Below are positions 44,701 through 56,152 of a DNA stretch of 64,000 bases, piece by piece. Made by a program: the position numbers and the translations under genes. How positions within the stretch are numbered: position 1 is the first letter of the stretch; every line of letters starts with the position of its first letter. Where the stretch lies: NCBI GenBank assembly GCA_025403435.1, contig JAJQZP010000445.1, positions 62,001 to 126,000 of the forward strand, given 5' to 3'. The notes beneath the pieces are model-generated. The model saw nothing but the letters and a program-made list of their open reading frames with translations. It was not told where the DNA came from and made no database searches. Source of the stretch: Artocarpus heterophyllus (taxonomy: Eukaryota > Streptophyta > Magnoliopsida > Rosales > Moraceae).

Positions 44701-46208
44701 AGTAATTTCTAATGGGTGGGAAAGAAATTTTGGAAGAAAGGAAGAAAGGAATTGATTTCTTTCTATGGAGGAATAGAAAAGAAAGAGAGGAGATGAACTA
44801 GTTTTGTACAGAAAAGGAAGAAAAATGAGTCCTTGGCGAGGAAACACCTGTTTATAGACAAATACTTAATCTTAGTTAACTTTTCACTTAATTCCTAAAC
44901 TACACTTAAAGTATTTCATGGATACTTTAATGGAACAATTTTTGGCCTAAATGCCCTTAGAATTGGCAGCACAATTATGGGAAAAATGAAAAAAAAATTC
45001 GTATTACTTGGTCACTTTTTGCACCATGCTTCACCATACTTTTTTGTACCTTACATTGCATTATTCATGTCATATCCCACCATTTTACTCACAAAATTCC
45101 TTAAATTAAGGAATGTAGATAAAGTTGTATCTGGCTGAGGGAAATTTATTAGCTACCAGGAGACTTTTGGTTCAGTCGAGTTTGCTCAACACAGTCTCAA
45201 ACTAATATCGGTATAAGTTAATACTGGTAAATTTAAAATCGTGTGGTAAAATTAAATCGTTTTTAATTTAAAAAGTCATTCCTAGACTACATAAACATAA
45301 AATTGATACATTTTTCACAATGTTAGTTTCTCGAGCTTGGATAGCATTTTTCACCGATAATGCTACTCAGGTAACTCCGATTTTATAACTAATATGCAAT
45401 TGAAGATTTATTTTATGTTAAGTGTTTCTTGATAAACTACTAACACCATACTACATTTGAAAATTTTTATAATTTAAATTCTCAAGTTATTTACGGATTG
45501 AATTTGTTTCATTTTAAATCGCAGTGAAAATTATCAATCGAATTATTCTATCGCAAAAGTTAATAAATTTAAATTTAATATTTTTTATAGAATTTTGGAA
45601 TATTATTAATTCCATAAATCCTTTGGCCACAAATTACACATGATATTTTTCCAAGAAAAAACATCCTTGACTTAAACATATAAATTATAATATTTAATTT
45701 AAGAATTTTCTTAGTCATTGTATGAATTTACTTTAATCATAGAATCGTGAAATTTCATGATCTTTACATAAAATAATTCATTCGGGTTTTTGAAGAAAAC
45801 CCTTGACTCTTATACTTGGATTTTATCTTATAACCGGTCAAATGCTTAATTTTGAAAGACATAGGTGATTTATTATTTTCTATCCTAATTGATGAATCTC
45901 ACTATATCTCAATGAAAGAGCAAATGGCCTTTGTGCTATGTTTTGTGGATAAGAATGGTTGTATAGCTAAATGCTTTGTCGATATTGACTATGTACTAGT
46001 ACAATAACTCTCTCACTTAAAACCATAATTGATGGTTTCTTTTCCAGACATGAACTAAGCATATCTAGATTACAAGGACAAGGTTATGATGGGGGCTAGT
46101 TACATCCAAGGAGAGTTCAACACTTTAAAAATTCTTATTTTGAAGGAGAACCCTTGTGCTAATTACATTCACTATTTCACTCATCAACTTCAGTGAAGAC
46201 TTGGTGTG
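41793..46208. other. Region between the Gypsy elements, LTR-like but unclassified
   Basis: No coding sequence recognised. Features such as TTGAGCTTTCGTTCTGCAAG near 41914 and, on the minus strand, TATAAACAGG near 44855 are reminiscent of old gypsy LTRs, but no boundaries or target duplication could be set. It contains the tandem repeat at 43600-44330. Confidence 0.3.
43600..44330. repeat. Degenerate tandem repeat, about 165 bp unit
   Basis: At least two good units (about 43917-44080 and 44084-44250) plus partial units on either side. Each has a TGTTGTACAA..GTG..ACAACACC near-palindrome, then CTTAATGACTATA, CAGTTGTTGTGACAGC and GACAATAAAAT. Confidence 0.7.
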
Positions 46209-46335
46209 AAGCCTTGGAGCTTACGTTAGAAGAGCAAAAGGCCCGGGGCTAGGGTGAGCTGAGGGGGGACAGCGTAAGTGAGCGAATGTGTGTAAGCCCA
46301 GTCAAACATGACTGTTCTAGGCGGGGCGGGCCACC
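46209..46335. other. Probable mitochondrial (NUMT) segment, left part
   Basis: From about GCCTTGGAGCTTACG to GGCGGGGCGGGCCACC the composition becomes GC-rich and resembles plant mitochondrial group II intron DNA (GTGAGCTGAGG, GTAAGCCCAGTC). It continues at 55137 after Gypsy B. Recognition is from general pattern, not from a search. Confidence 0.45.
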
Positions 46336-48369
46336 TGTCACGCCCCGGAGTACGGGAGGTGACGTGGCAGAATATTTAGGTTAATTAAAAGAGGATTTAA
46401 TTGAAATTAAGAGTTTAAAAATCCAATTAAGTGAGAAATAAAGAGATTTTCCACCATATTTGATAAAACGAATTTATAAATATTAAGCAAATAATAATAA
46501 TTAGATAAAAACCACGAATATGGGTTCCACAACCCACAACTTGTGCACACACATGGTACTGACAATATCATAAATACAATTACAGTCCAAGTACAAATAA
46601 AGTTAAGTCTTACATGCCTTGATTAATAATACAGAATATAAATAAACTCTCCTATTGCTCCTGAGTTCGATCCGAAGAATCTTCTCCAAACCTAAATGGA
46701 AGACCACCTAGATGGGGGAAATTTAAAACAATAAAACGTGAACGAAAGGCTCAGTAGGACTATGTTTTATAAAATAGTTTAATGCAGGGAAACATAGCAT
46801 CATTAGAAGTTATTCAGAGGAAACTTAAATAAATAAATAAATAAATAATTTGAGTAGAACCGTTCTGTCACAGAACAATCCACTCGTCAAATCAAAACAC
46901 CAATTTACTTTTACCTAGGCAAACCATGATATCACCACCGTAGTGGCCCAGCTGGGTTTCGGGACCTGCCCCCAAGGTCGATCGTTACACGACCCGATCT
47001 CTGATATGGCATCATGCCCATGTGTTTATTATCATTATCATTCAAAACCCAATTACCGAGTGTTGTCAATTACATTTATTATGAAATTCAATTCAGATCA
47101 CGGTATATTGAAATATAACCGATAAAACCATTTTCAAACAACCGTTGAAAACATTTTGATAGAAATCATTTTCAAAGCCAAATCATTTCAAAACCAGGCT
47201 ACCAAAGAAATAGGATAGAAGTCCTACCTCAATACTCGTGCCGGTGCCCCACACCGTAATCCCGGTCCGCTATACGTTAGCTCCACGGAACCACGAACGA
47301 TCCTAGATACAAACTAAGTCGATCAATATCTAGTTTGAGACATTCTATGTTACTAAATCATTTCATGATGTCCTAGTGTGCCATTTATAGCTTTAAAATC
47401 ATCCTATAAGGTTGGGATTTAAATCTGGGTTCAAAACAGTGAAAACGGGTAAAAATCACAAAATTTTTCATGCCTCAGTCGGCCTGCCGGACGCCCTGCT
47501 TCGGCCTGCCGAACTAGAAAAATCCAGAAATCCCAGCCACGGGTTTCTCGATCCCCAAAATCCAAATCCGGATTCCAACCTGTTTTTCTCAAATCCCAGG
47601 CATGAAAAACAATTATACTTGATAGAAAAACATACTAAAACATGTTTGGACTCATTTAAACAAGATTTTGACTCAAAATCCTCAAAAATCTGAAAATGAG
47701 AAAATGAGGGGAAAAATGAAAAATCTTGAATTCAATCCTTTTTTCTTCAATCTAAGCTTAGATTCTAGTTGTTCTAAGTTCATTTAACTCAAACACAAGG
47801 TTTCCTAAGCTTAATCAAACCTAGATTTCAAAAATGCACAAAATTGAAAATTTTGTAAAAAGTTTAGAAATTTTGAATCTAACCTCGAATCAAAGCTTCA
47901 ATCCGTGTTCTCGGTTGGCGAATCACGTCCCCGAGCTTCCTCCTTGCTGTCCCGAAGCTTGGATTCGAATGTGGTTTCAAAAATTTTGAGAGAAAGGTAG
48001 AGAGAGAGGGCTGCCGAGTGAGAGAACCACGGGAGGGAAGAGAGAGAGAGTGAAACGTGAGAGTGAGGAGAGAGAGGAAGGAAGGAAATAAATAGAGAAA
48101 ATCGATGGGCGGTTTTACTGTGTGAAAACCATGTGCCGCCCACGGATTTGCAAAACAGAGTATTTTTAACATTTTACAAATTATTGTGTTTTAAAACTCA
48201 AAACATCATTTTAAAACAAATGAGAAATCATTTGAATGCATTAATTTAACAAAACAACCAAAAATTCAAAATCCAACCAAATAATCTAATTAATGTTAAA
48301 ACGTTAATTATGGCACACTAATTCATCATTTATAGTACATTAACATTAAATAAATTTCGGGACGTTACA
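46336..48369 (-). repeat. 3' LTR of Gypsy B
   Basis: TGTCACGCCCCGGAGTACGG to GGGACGTTACA. It carries only two CGGCCTGCCG copies (47478-47514) where Gypsy A has eight. Confidence 0.95.
47478..47514. repeat. Two-copy CGGCCTGCCG array in Gypsy B 3' LTR
   Basis: Contains the equivalents of the first two copies of the Gypsy A array, then rejoins the common LTR sequence directly after the last motif, as if the six copies between had been removed or never gained. Confidence 0.9.
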
Positions 48370-48417
48370 GCTCTCCACCCCTAAAAGAAATTTCGTCCTC
48401 GAAATTTACAACTCACT

Positions 48418-49467
48418 TCAAAAACAAAACAAATGCGGATACAATTCCCGCATACTCGACTCTAACTCCCAAGTGGCTTCATCAATCCCATGATGCTGCC
48501 ACATGACCTTTACCAACGGTATCTCACGACGACGCAAGCTAATCACTTTCTGATCGATAATCTGAATCGGCACTTCTTCGTACGTCGTATCCTCCTGAAC
48601 CTGTACATCGCGAAACGAAACTATCTTATCCTGCCCAGGTGGACATTTCCTAAGCATCGACACATGAAACACATCGTGCACATGAGAAAGTTTGGGCGGA
48701 AGATTAAGCCGATAAGCGACCACACCAACACGCTGAGTGATCTCGAACGGCCCAATATACCTCGACGCGAGCTTCCCACTCACTCCGAACCGCATAGTTC
48801 CCTTACGAGGCGACACCCTCAAGAGAACAAAATCTCCAACCGCGAACTCTAAGGGTCTACGTCTCCTATCCGCGTAACTCTTCTGTCGACTCTGAGCTAC
48901 CCTCAATCGATCTCGAATCACCGCGACTTTCTCGTTGCTATCACGAATCTCTTCCGGCCCAAGAATAACTCTATCTTCCGGCTCGGCCCAACACACAGGT
49001 GACCGACACGGTCGCCCATACAATGCCTCAAATGGTGCCATACCGATACTCGCCTGATAACTATTGTTGTACGCAAACTCCGCTAGATGCAAACACTGCT
49101 TCCAATTTCCGCCGAAGTCCAACGCACAAGCACGCAACATATCCTCGAGAACCTGAATAACCCGCTCAGACTGCCCATCAGTCTGAGGATGAAATGCCGT
49201 ACTGAAGTTCAAATCCGTACCCAAAGCCTCCTGAAAACTCCTCCAGTACTTAGCATTAAACCTGGTGTCTCGATCAGAGGTGATGGACAAAGGAACTCCA
49301 TGCAACCTCACAATGTTCTGCATATACAACTCCCTGAGAATCTTCCTCGAACACGTTGACCTAAACGAAATGAAATGCACCGATTTCGTCAACCTGTCGA
49401 CTACAACCCAAACTGCATCATGCCGCTGCTTCGTCCTCGGCAAACCTTTGAGAAAATCCATCGTCAC
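48418..49467 (-). CDS. Gypsy B integrase core and chromodomain
   Basis: An open frame of 349 codons. [19 protein letters not shown] holds the first Asp, TSDRDTRF the second and [13 protein letters not shown] the Glu. The gypsy C-terminal region follows ([20 protein letters not shown]), and the chromodomain-like end reads [16 protein letters not shown] and then [10 protein letters not shown]. Chromodomains of this kind direct integration to heterochromatin in related elements. An upstream frameshift near 49505 separates it from the rest of pol, so the Met is not authentic. Confidence 0.85.
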   Translation of the reverse strand: MTMDFLKGLPRTKQRHDAVWVVVDRLTKSVHFISFRSTCSRKILRELYMQNIVRLHGVPLSITSDRDTRFNAKYWRSFQEALGTDLNFSTAFHPQTDGQSERVIQVLEDMLRACALDFGGNWKQCLHLAEFAYNNSYQASIGMAPFEALYGRPCRSPVCWAEPEDRVILGPEEIRDSNEKVAVIRDRLRVAQSRQKSYADRRRRPLEFAVGDFVLLRVSPRKGTMRFGVSGKLASRYIGPFEITQRVGVVAYRLNLPPKLSHVHDVFHVSMLRKCPPGQDKIVSFRDVQVQEDTTYEEVPIQIIDQKVISLRRREIPLVKVMWQHHGIDEATWELESSMRELYPHLFCF

Positions 49468-50851
49468 ATGCTCCCATTTCCACCCTGGAATAGGAAGCGG
49501 CTGAATCCTGACCTGCAGGCTTCTGATGCTTAGCTTTCACCTGGAGACACGTCGAACACTTGGCCACGTACTCACGAACATCTTTCTTCATGCCTCTCCA
49601 CCAATACTGCCTCTTCAAATCACGATACATCTTGGTGCTCCCCGGATGAATAGCAAACTGAGACCTATGAGCTTCGTCTAGAACGGCTTTCGTCACCTCG
49701 GCGATAACTGGAACTGCAAGACGCTCTCGAAAGTACAACGATCCATCTGCATGCACGCTCCATTCCTCGAACTGCTCTCCGTTCTGAATCCGCGACCAAA
49801 TCCCCTGCAAATGTCGATCCTGCCACTGACTTTGCTTCACCGTCCGAACAAGAGCTGGAGTCGCTTCCACATGATATAATGAAACTCGATCACCGTCTTC
49901 ATGATACAGTAGCCGATACTCACTCACTGTCGCATCCCTGCTCCAGTCCTCAAAAATCAAACAAGCGAGAACCCCTGAAGACTTCCTGCTAAGCGCGTCC
50001 GCTACCACATTAGCCTTCCTGGGATGATACTGCAAAGCAAAATCATAATCCTCCATGTACTCTACCCATCTGCGCTGCCTCAAATTGAGATCCCTCTGAG
50101 TGAACAAATACCTCAAACTCTTGTGATCGGAGAAGACCTGAAACGATGCTCCATACAAATAACACCTCCAAATCTTCAGCGCGTAAATCACCGCTGCAAG
50201 CTCTAAATCGTGAGTAGGATAATTCCGCTCGTGAGGTCGTAGCTGTCTCGATCCGTACGCAACCACACGTCCATGCTGCATCAACACGCATCCAAGTCCG
50301 CGCCCTGAAGCATCCGCATAAACCTCATACGGCTCGTCACTGCTAGGAATAACCAACACCGGAGCTGAAGTCAACCGGTTCTTCAATTCCTGAAAAGCAA
50401 GCTCACAATCTTCATCCCACTCAAACCTGACATTTTTCTTGATCAATCTCGTCAACGGAGCTGCAATCTTCAAAAAATCCTTTACAAATTTCCTGTAATA
50501 TCCAGCAAGACCTAAGAAGCTGCGAATCTCCGCTACATTCCTTGGTCGTTCCCATTCCAATATAGCTTCAATCTTGGATGGATCCACTGAAATACCATGC
50601 TCCGAGATGACATGACCCAGAAATTTGACCTCAGTCAACCAGAACTCACATTTTTCCCTCTTAGCATACAACTGGTGCTCCCGCAGAGTCTGAAGCACGA
50701 TCCAAAGATGCTGCTCATGCTCCTCCCAAGTCTTAGAATACACAAGAATATCATCGATGAACACGATCACAAACTGATCCAGATACGGCCTAAATACCCT
50801 GTTCATCAGATCCATAAAAGCTGCCGGAGCATTTGTCAACCCAAAAGACAT
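49418..50851 (-). CDS. Gypsy B reverse transcriptase core, RNase H, integrase zinc region
   Basis: An open frame of 477 codons starting within the polymerase ([12 protein letters not shown]). It holds [12 protein letters not shown] (FIDD), RNase [13 protein letters not shown] and the integrase zinc region ending [11 protein letters not shown]. It loses frame after about KPAGQ because of an extra base near 49505 compared with Gypsy A. The true upstream part of the polymerase runs 51150-50852 in the same frame but has a TAG at about 50925. Confidence 0.85.
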   Translation of the reverse strand: MSFGLTNAPAAFMDLMNRVFRPYLDQFVIVFIDDILVYSKTWEEHEQHLWIVLQTLREHQLYAKREKCEFWLTEVKFLGHVISEHGISVDPSKIEAILEWERPRNVAEIRSFLGLAGYYRKFVKDFLKIAAPLTRLIKKNVRFEWDEDCELAFQELKNRLTSAPVLVIPSSDEPYEVYADASGRGLGCVLMQHGRVVAYGSRQLRPHERNYPTHDLELAAVIYALKIWRCYLYGASFQVFSDHKSLRYLFTQRDLNLRQRRWVEYMEDYDFALQYHPRKANVVADALSRKSSGVLACLIFEDWSRDATVSEYRLLYHEDGDRVSLYHVEATPALVRTVKQSQWQDRHLQGIWSRIQNGEQFEEWSVHADGSLYFRERLAVPVIAEVTKAVLDEAHRSQFAIHPGSTKMYRDLKRQYWWRGMKKDVREYVAKCSTCLQVKAKHQKPAGQDSAASYSRVEMGACDDGFSQRFAEDEAAA

Positions 50852-51151
50852 GACCAGAAACTCGAAGTGCCCATACCGATTCCTAAAAGCTGTCTTGGGA
50901 ATATCCTCTTCCTTGATCCTGAGCTAATGATAACCTGAACGCAAATCAATCTTCGAGAAGTATCGCGAACCTCCCAACTGATCAAATAGCTCATCAATCC
51001 TAGGCAAGGGATACTTGTTCTTCACCATAACACGATTTAGTTGCCGATAATCCACACATAACCTGAGAGTGTCATCGTGCTTCTTAGCGAACAAAACTGG
51101 TGCTCCCCACGGAGATGTGCTATTTCGAATATATCCTTTATCAGCAAGCTC
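50852..51151 (-). pseudogene. Gypsy B N-terminal reverse transcriptase with nonsense codons
   Basis: The reading continues from the gag-protease frame. A CAG-to-TAG change (51152-51154) ends the upstream frame and another lies near 50925, both by comparison with Gypsy A, which has CAG. The peptide otherwise matches ([25 protein letters not shown]). Confidence 0.75.
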
Positions 51152-53011
51152 CTAAAGTTGCTTCCTCAATTCCTTCATCTCTATCGGCGCCATCCGATAA
51201 GGTGCTATAGAAATTGGTGATGTCCCTGGAAACAACTCGATACCAAACTCAATCTCCCGATGCGGTGGTAACCCTGATAACTCGTCGGGGAAAACATCCT
51301 CGAACTCATCAACCACCAGAATCGCTACACTACTACTCGAAACATAGGGCTCGCAATCTAGATTGGCAAGAAAAGCAAAACAATCTAGATTCCTTCGCCC
51401 TCCTAGACACGACTTTATAAGGCGCTCACTCATTAACCAATCACCACCACCCTGGTAAGTGATTACCGTCCCCCTATCAGACACTAGGGTCACTTTTCTA
51501 AGTTGACAGTCCACGACTGCACTATATCTGGACAACCAGTCCATCCCTAAAATCACATCATAGGAACTCATGGGGAGTATAATCAAATCACTTTTCAAAA
51601 TCTCATCCCCAATCTTTATTTTACAGGATTTACACACACAATTTACACACACCCGCCCCAAGGGAGAAGTTATGACTAGGGGTTCATTAAACTCTTCTAC
51701 TTCTAATCCCAAGGCATGTACAAAAGAACTCGAAATGAGAGAATGAGAGGCACCGGTATCAAATAAAACACGAGCTAAAGATCTGGAAACCAAAATCATA
51801 CCATCGACAACCGCGTTACCAGTCTGAGAATCTGACCCTCCAGATGCCATCGCATGAACCTGCACTGGCGCCTTTCCTTTTCCTCTACCGACATTACTGG
51901 GTCCTGGATTACTCGGCCGATGCTGCTGAGATGGAGACGACTGCACACTACCTATACTCGGCGCTCTATACTGAGGAACACTGCGCTGAAAATACTGCGG
52001 CTGTTGCCCCCGTGCCGGATATGAGAATTGCTGAGGAGAGAACTGCGGATACTGCAACTGCGGGTACTGCGGAGGCGGAGGTAGGGTCTGAGGCTGAGGC
52101 TGAGATGAACGACTGGCATCCTCCCCGGTCTGTGATCCAAGACGAGCACTCCTGATCGGGCAATTCCTCTTGATGTGTCTGGGCTGCTGACAGAAATGAC
52201 AATGAAAGCTGTAGGGATTGCTACGCCCGCTGCCAGACGAACTGCTGCTGCCACTGGTCGCACCGCCTTGCTTGCCTTTCCCCGGAGCTGGACGACTACT
52301 AATGCTCTTCCTGCCACTCCTCTGCGGTCCTCCTGAAGCCTTGGCTCGGTCCTCACAATACTGCACGTAATCATTCTCCACGGAGATCGCCGACGACACA
52401 AGCTCTCTGAAACTCCTAAGCCGTAGAGCAACCAACTGCCGTCGAATAGGAGCCTTGAGTCCTTCCTGAAACTTGATGCATTTCTCACGCTCCGATGCCA
52501 CAGCTGATGGAGCAAATCTAGCCAACTCGTTAAATTTTACCTCATACTCCCGAACTGAAAGATCACCCTGCTGCAATCTGTAGAACTCAGCTGCCTTCTG
52601 ATCTCTATACCCCTGCGAAAAATACCGATCATAGAACAGCTCCTCGAACTTGTCCCAACCGATATCGCCACCGCGCTCCAGACGCTTAGTTTGTTTCCAC
52701 CAGGTGTTGGCGCCACCCTCGAGCTTATACGCCGCAAACTCCACACGATACTCCTCAGGCACACCAAGAGTATCCAGATGCTTCAAGATCGAATCCAGCC
52801 AATATTCTGCTAACCGCGGATCCCCATTGCCATCAAAAGTTGGAATAGACGCCCGCCGAAATTCCTTAAAGAAAGCATGCCGACTACCAACACTGGAGTC
52901 TTCCGGTCTAGCCCTGGCTGCCATCTGCCGAAAAGCCGCAAACATAGACCTCATCATGCTCTCATCATTTCCGAACTCGGCGTCAGCAGTCGAACGACGT
53001 CTAGGTGCCAT
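51152..53011 (-). CDS. Gypsy B gag and protease
   Basis: An open frame of 619 codons. Capsid has SIPTFDGNGDPRLAEYWLD near 56 and FYDRYFSQGYRDQK near 130. A Ser/Gly-rich link is followed by the zinc knuckle CHFCQQPRHIKRNC (ligands kept; the usual Gly before His is Arg) and a Gln/Pro-rich spacer. The protease loop is VLFDTGASHSLISSSF, with SSYDVILGMDWLSRY further on, then the start of the polymerase region. The premature stop is a C-to-T change. It is the best reference here for the family's gag; the Met is shared with Gypsy A. Confidence 0.9.
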   Translation of the reverse strand: MAPRRRSTADAEFGNDESMMRSMFAAFRQMAARARPEDSSVGSRHAFFKEFRRASIPTFDGNGDPRLAEYWLDSILKHLDTLGVPEEYRVEFAAYKLEGGANTWWKQTKRLERGGDIGWDKFEELFYDRYFSQGYRDQKAAEFYRLQQGDLSVREYEVKFNELARFAPSAVASEREKCIKFQEGLKAPIRRQLVALRLRSFRELVSSAISVENDYVQYCEDRAKASGGPQRSGRKSISSRPAPGKGKQGGATSGSSSSSGSGRSNPYSFHCHFCQQPRHIKRNCPIRSARLGSQTGEDASRSSQPQPQTLPPPPQYPQLQYPQFSPQQFSYPARGQQPQYFQRSVPQYRAPSIGSVQSSPSQQHRPSNPGPSNVGRGKGKAPVQVHAMASGGSDSQTGNAVVDGMILVSRSLARVLFDTGASHSLISSSFVHALGLEVEEFNEPLVITSPLGRVCVNCVCKSCKIKIGDEILKSDLIILPMSSYDVILGMDWLSRYSAVVDCQLRKVTLVSDRGTVITYQGGGDWLMSERLIKSCLGGRRNLDCFAFLANLDCEPYVSSSSVAILVVDEFEDVFPDELSGLPPHREIEFGIELFPGTSPISIAPYRMAPIEMKELRKQL

Positions 53012-53100
53012 TCTCTCACTTCTAAAAACAAAATTTGGACTGTCAGAGGTATTTCATTGTCAAACCTATGTGTGCACAATTCCCAAGGTTCATAACCTTG

Positions 53101-53113
53101 AGCTCTGATACCA
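53101..53113 (-). other. Primer binding site of Gypsy B (tRNA-iMet)
   Basis: The minus strand reads TGGTATCAGAGCT three bases inside the 5' LTR. Confidence 0.85.
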
Positions 53114-53116
53114 TTC

Positions 53117-55136
53117 TGTCACGCCCCGGAGTACGGGAGGTGACGTGGCAGAATATTTAGGTTAATTAAAAGAGGATTTAATTGAAATTAAGAGTTTAAA
53201 AATCCAATTAAGTGAGAAATAAAGAGATTTTCCACCACATTTGATAAAACGAATTTATAAATATTAAGCAAATAATAATAATTAGATAAAAACCGCGAAT
53301 ATGGGTTCCACAACCCACAACTTGTGCACACACATGGTACTGACAATATCATAAATACAATTACAGTCCAAGTACAAATAAAGTTAAGTCTTACATGCCT
53401 TGATTAATAATACAGAATATAAATAAACTCTCCTATTGCTCCTGAGTTCGATCCGAAGAATCTTCTCCAAACCTAAATGGAAGACCACCTAGATGGGGGA
53501 AATTTAAAACAATAAAACGTGAGCGAAAGGCTCAGTAGGACTATGTTTTATAAAATAGTTTAATGCAGGGAAACATAACATCATTAGAAGTTATTCAGAG
53601 GAAACTTAAATAAATAAATAAATAAATAATTTGAGTAGAATCGTTCTGTCACAGAACAATCCACTCGTCAAATCAAAACACCAATTTACTTTTACCTAGG
53701 TAAACCATGATATCACCACCGTAGTGGCCCAGCTGGGTTTCGGGACCTGCCCCCAAGGTCGATCGCTACACGACCCGATCTCTGATATGGCATCATGCCC
53801 ATGTGTTTATTATCATTATCATTCAAAACCCAATTACCGAGTGTTGTCAATTACATTTATTATGAAATTCATTTCAGATCATGGTATATTGAAATATAAC
53901 CGATAAAACCATTTTCAAACAACCGTTGAAAATATTTTGATAGAAATCATTTTCAAAGCCAAATCATTTCAAAACCAGGCTACCAAAGAAATAGGATAGA
54001 AGTCCTACCTCAATACTCGTGCCGGTGCCCCACACCGTAATCCCGGTCCGCTATACGTTAGCTCCACGGAACCATGAACGATCCTAGATACAAACTAAGT
54101 CGGTCAATATCTAGTTTGAGACATTTTATGTTACTAAATCATTTCATGATGTCCTAGTGTGCCATTTGTACCTTTAAAATCATCCTATAAGGTTGGGATT
54201 TAAATCAGGGTTCAAAACAGTGAAAACGGGTAAAAATTACAAAATCTTCCATGCCTCGATCGGCCTGCCGGACTCCCTGCTTCGGCCTGCCGAACTGGGA
54301 AAATCCAGAAATCCCAGCCACGGGTTTCTCGATCCCCAAAATCCAAATCCGGATTCCAACCTGTTTTTCTCAAATCCCAGGCATGAAAAACAATTATACT
54401 TGATAGAAAAACATACTAAAACATGTTTGGACTCATTTAAACAAGATTTTGACTCAAAATCCTCAAAAATCCGAAAATGAGAAAATGAGGGGAAAAATGA
54501 AAAATCTTGAATTCAATCCGTTTTTCTTCAATCTAAGCTTAGATTCTAGTTGTTCTAAGTTCATTTAACTCAAACACTTAAACAAACCTAGATTTCAAAA
54601 ATGCACAAAATTGAAAATTTTGTAAAAAGTTTAGAAATTTCGAATCTAACCTCGAATCGAAGCTTCAATCCGCATTCTCGGTTGCCGAATCACGTCCCCG
54701 AGCTTCCTCCTTGCTATCCCGAAGCTTGGATTCGAAATGGAGTTCAAAAATTTTGAGAGAAAGGTAGAGAGAGAGGGCTACCGAGTGAGAGAACCACGGG
54801 AGGGAAGAGAGAGAGAGTGAAACGTGAGAGTGAGGAGAGAGAGGAAGGAAGGAAATAAATAGAGAAAATCGGTGGGCGGTTTTACTGTGCGAAAACCATG
54901 TGCCGCCTACGGATTTGCAAAACAGAGTATTTTTAACATTTTACAAATTGTTGTGTTTTAAAACTCAAAACATCATTTTAAAACAAATGAGAAATCATTT
55001 GAATGCATTAATTTAACAAAACAACCAAAAATTCAAAATCCAACCAAATAATCTAATTAATGTTAAAACGTTAATTATGGCACACTAATTCATCATTTAT
55101 AGTACATTAACATTAAATAAATTTCGGGACGTTACA
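53117..55136 (-). repeat. 5' LTR of Gypsy B
   Basis: Partner of 46336-48369, with a 14-base deletion near 54577. It carries two CGGCCTGCCG copies at 54259-54295, like its partner. Confidence 0.95.
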
Positions 55137-55525
55137 CCACCCACCTTCGAATGGTGTTGGTCCTACGGACCGTGAACGGATTCGCCTCTGGCCTCTGGGC
55201 ACGTCGGAACCGCATGAGTTCACCGGGGTGGAGCACGGTCCGCCAAAATCGGCATAGGTTAGGTGCTATTGATGGAACATGGTAAGCCTATCTTTCTCTA
55301 TATGGAAGTGCTGCGGGCACATAGAGATGTGGGTAGAGGAAGCCTCAAAAAGCGAAGGCCGAGCTGTAGGTCACGTGACCTGCACCGAGTTGGTGGCGGA
55401 CTGGGCTTTTTCCTTGATCAAAGCAGATCAGCTCGCCTTCTTGTTATCCAAAAGTCGGTCGAATCGGGCGGGCCCCTGCCCCGGAACGTCGAATGAAATA
55501 GGTGGCCGGGTTCTCTTTCTACAAC
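55137..55525. other. Probable mitochondrial (NUMT) segment, right part
   Basis: A GC-rich stretch (CTACGGACCGTGAACGG, GGAACCGCATGAG, GGTCCGCCAAAATCGGC) like organellar group II intron DNA, ending near GGTTCTCTTTC before AT-rich nuclear sequence. Together with 46209-46335 it would form about 0.5 kb of continuous donor DNA. Short ORFs in it are not genes. Confidence 0.45.
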
Positions 55526-55554
55526 CCTTTTGATATGATATGCCTGTAACTATT

Positions 55555-55557
<3 letters not shown>

Positions 55558-55604
<47 letters not shown>
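55558..55604. repeat. TA microsatellite
   Basis: About 47 bases of alternating TA at the boundary between the GC-rich segment and the hAT relic. Confidence 0.95.
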
Positions 55605-55607
<3 letters not shown>

Positions 55608-56121
55608 GTTGCTATGCTCTTTTTCACATTTACTAGTGCGAAAAAATGTTGCTGGATCTTCCTCTAAAAGGTGTAATATTTTTCATCAGATACAAGCAAC
55701 TAAAATCTCTAAAGCTCTCTATAGCGATGAACTTTCAATTGGAAGAGGTTTAAATAAGATACTACTCTTAAAGATGCTGTCGCTATACGTTGGAGCTTGC
55801 ATTATGAATCTTTAATAAGTCTAATCGCCATGCTCTCATCTATAGTCGCTCTTTGAAACAATTTATAGAGGATAGGTTGAGTTTTGAGCAAAAATAGGAA
55901 GCAAATAATTTATTGGGATTGATAAAATCATTTGAATTTGCTTTTACTCTATATTTGATGAAAGAAATTTAGAAATTACAAATAAGTTGTCGAATGCATT
56001 GCCAAAAAAAAAAAAAAAAATGATTTAAGACATCGTTAATGCCATGACTTTGGTTAAAATATGTAAGCAAATGTTACAACTAATGAGAGACGAAGAATGG
56101 GATTCTTTCTTTGTTCGATTT

Positions 56122-56152
<31 letters not shown>

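Larger units (their letters stand above)
46336..55136 (-). mobile_element. Gypsy B: older Tekay/Del-type chromovirus
   Basis: 8,801 bases with LTRs of 2,034 and 2,020 bases and a perfect CCACC target duplication (46331-46335, 55137-55141). It has the same family and domain order as Gypsy A. The LTRs differ by at least 25 substitutions that I could count plus a 14-base deletion, so it inserted well before Gypsy A. Coding damage is mainly two CAG-to-TAG stops and one frameshift. Confidence 0.95.
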
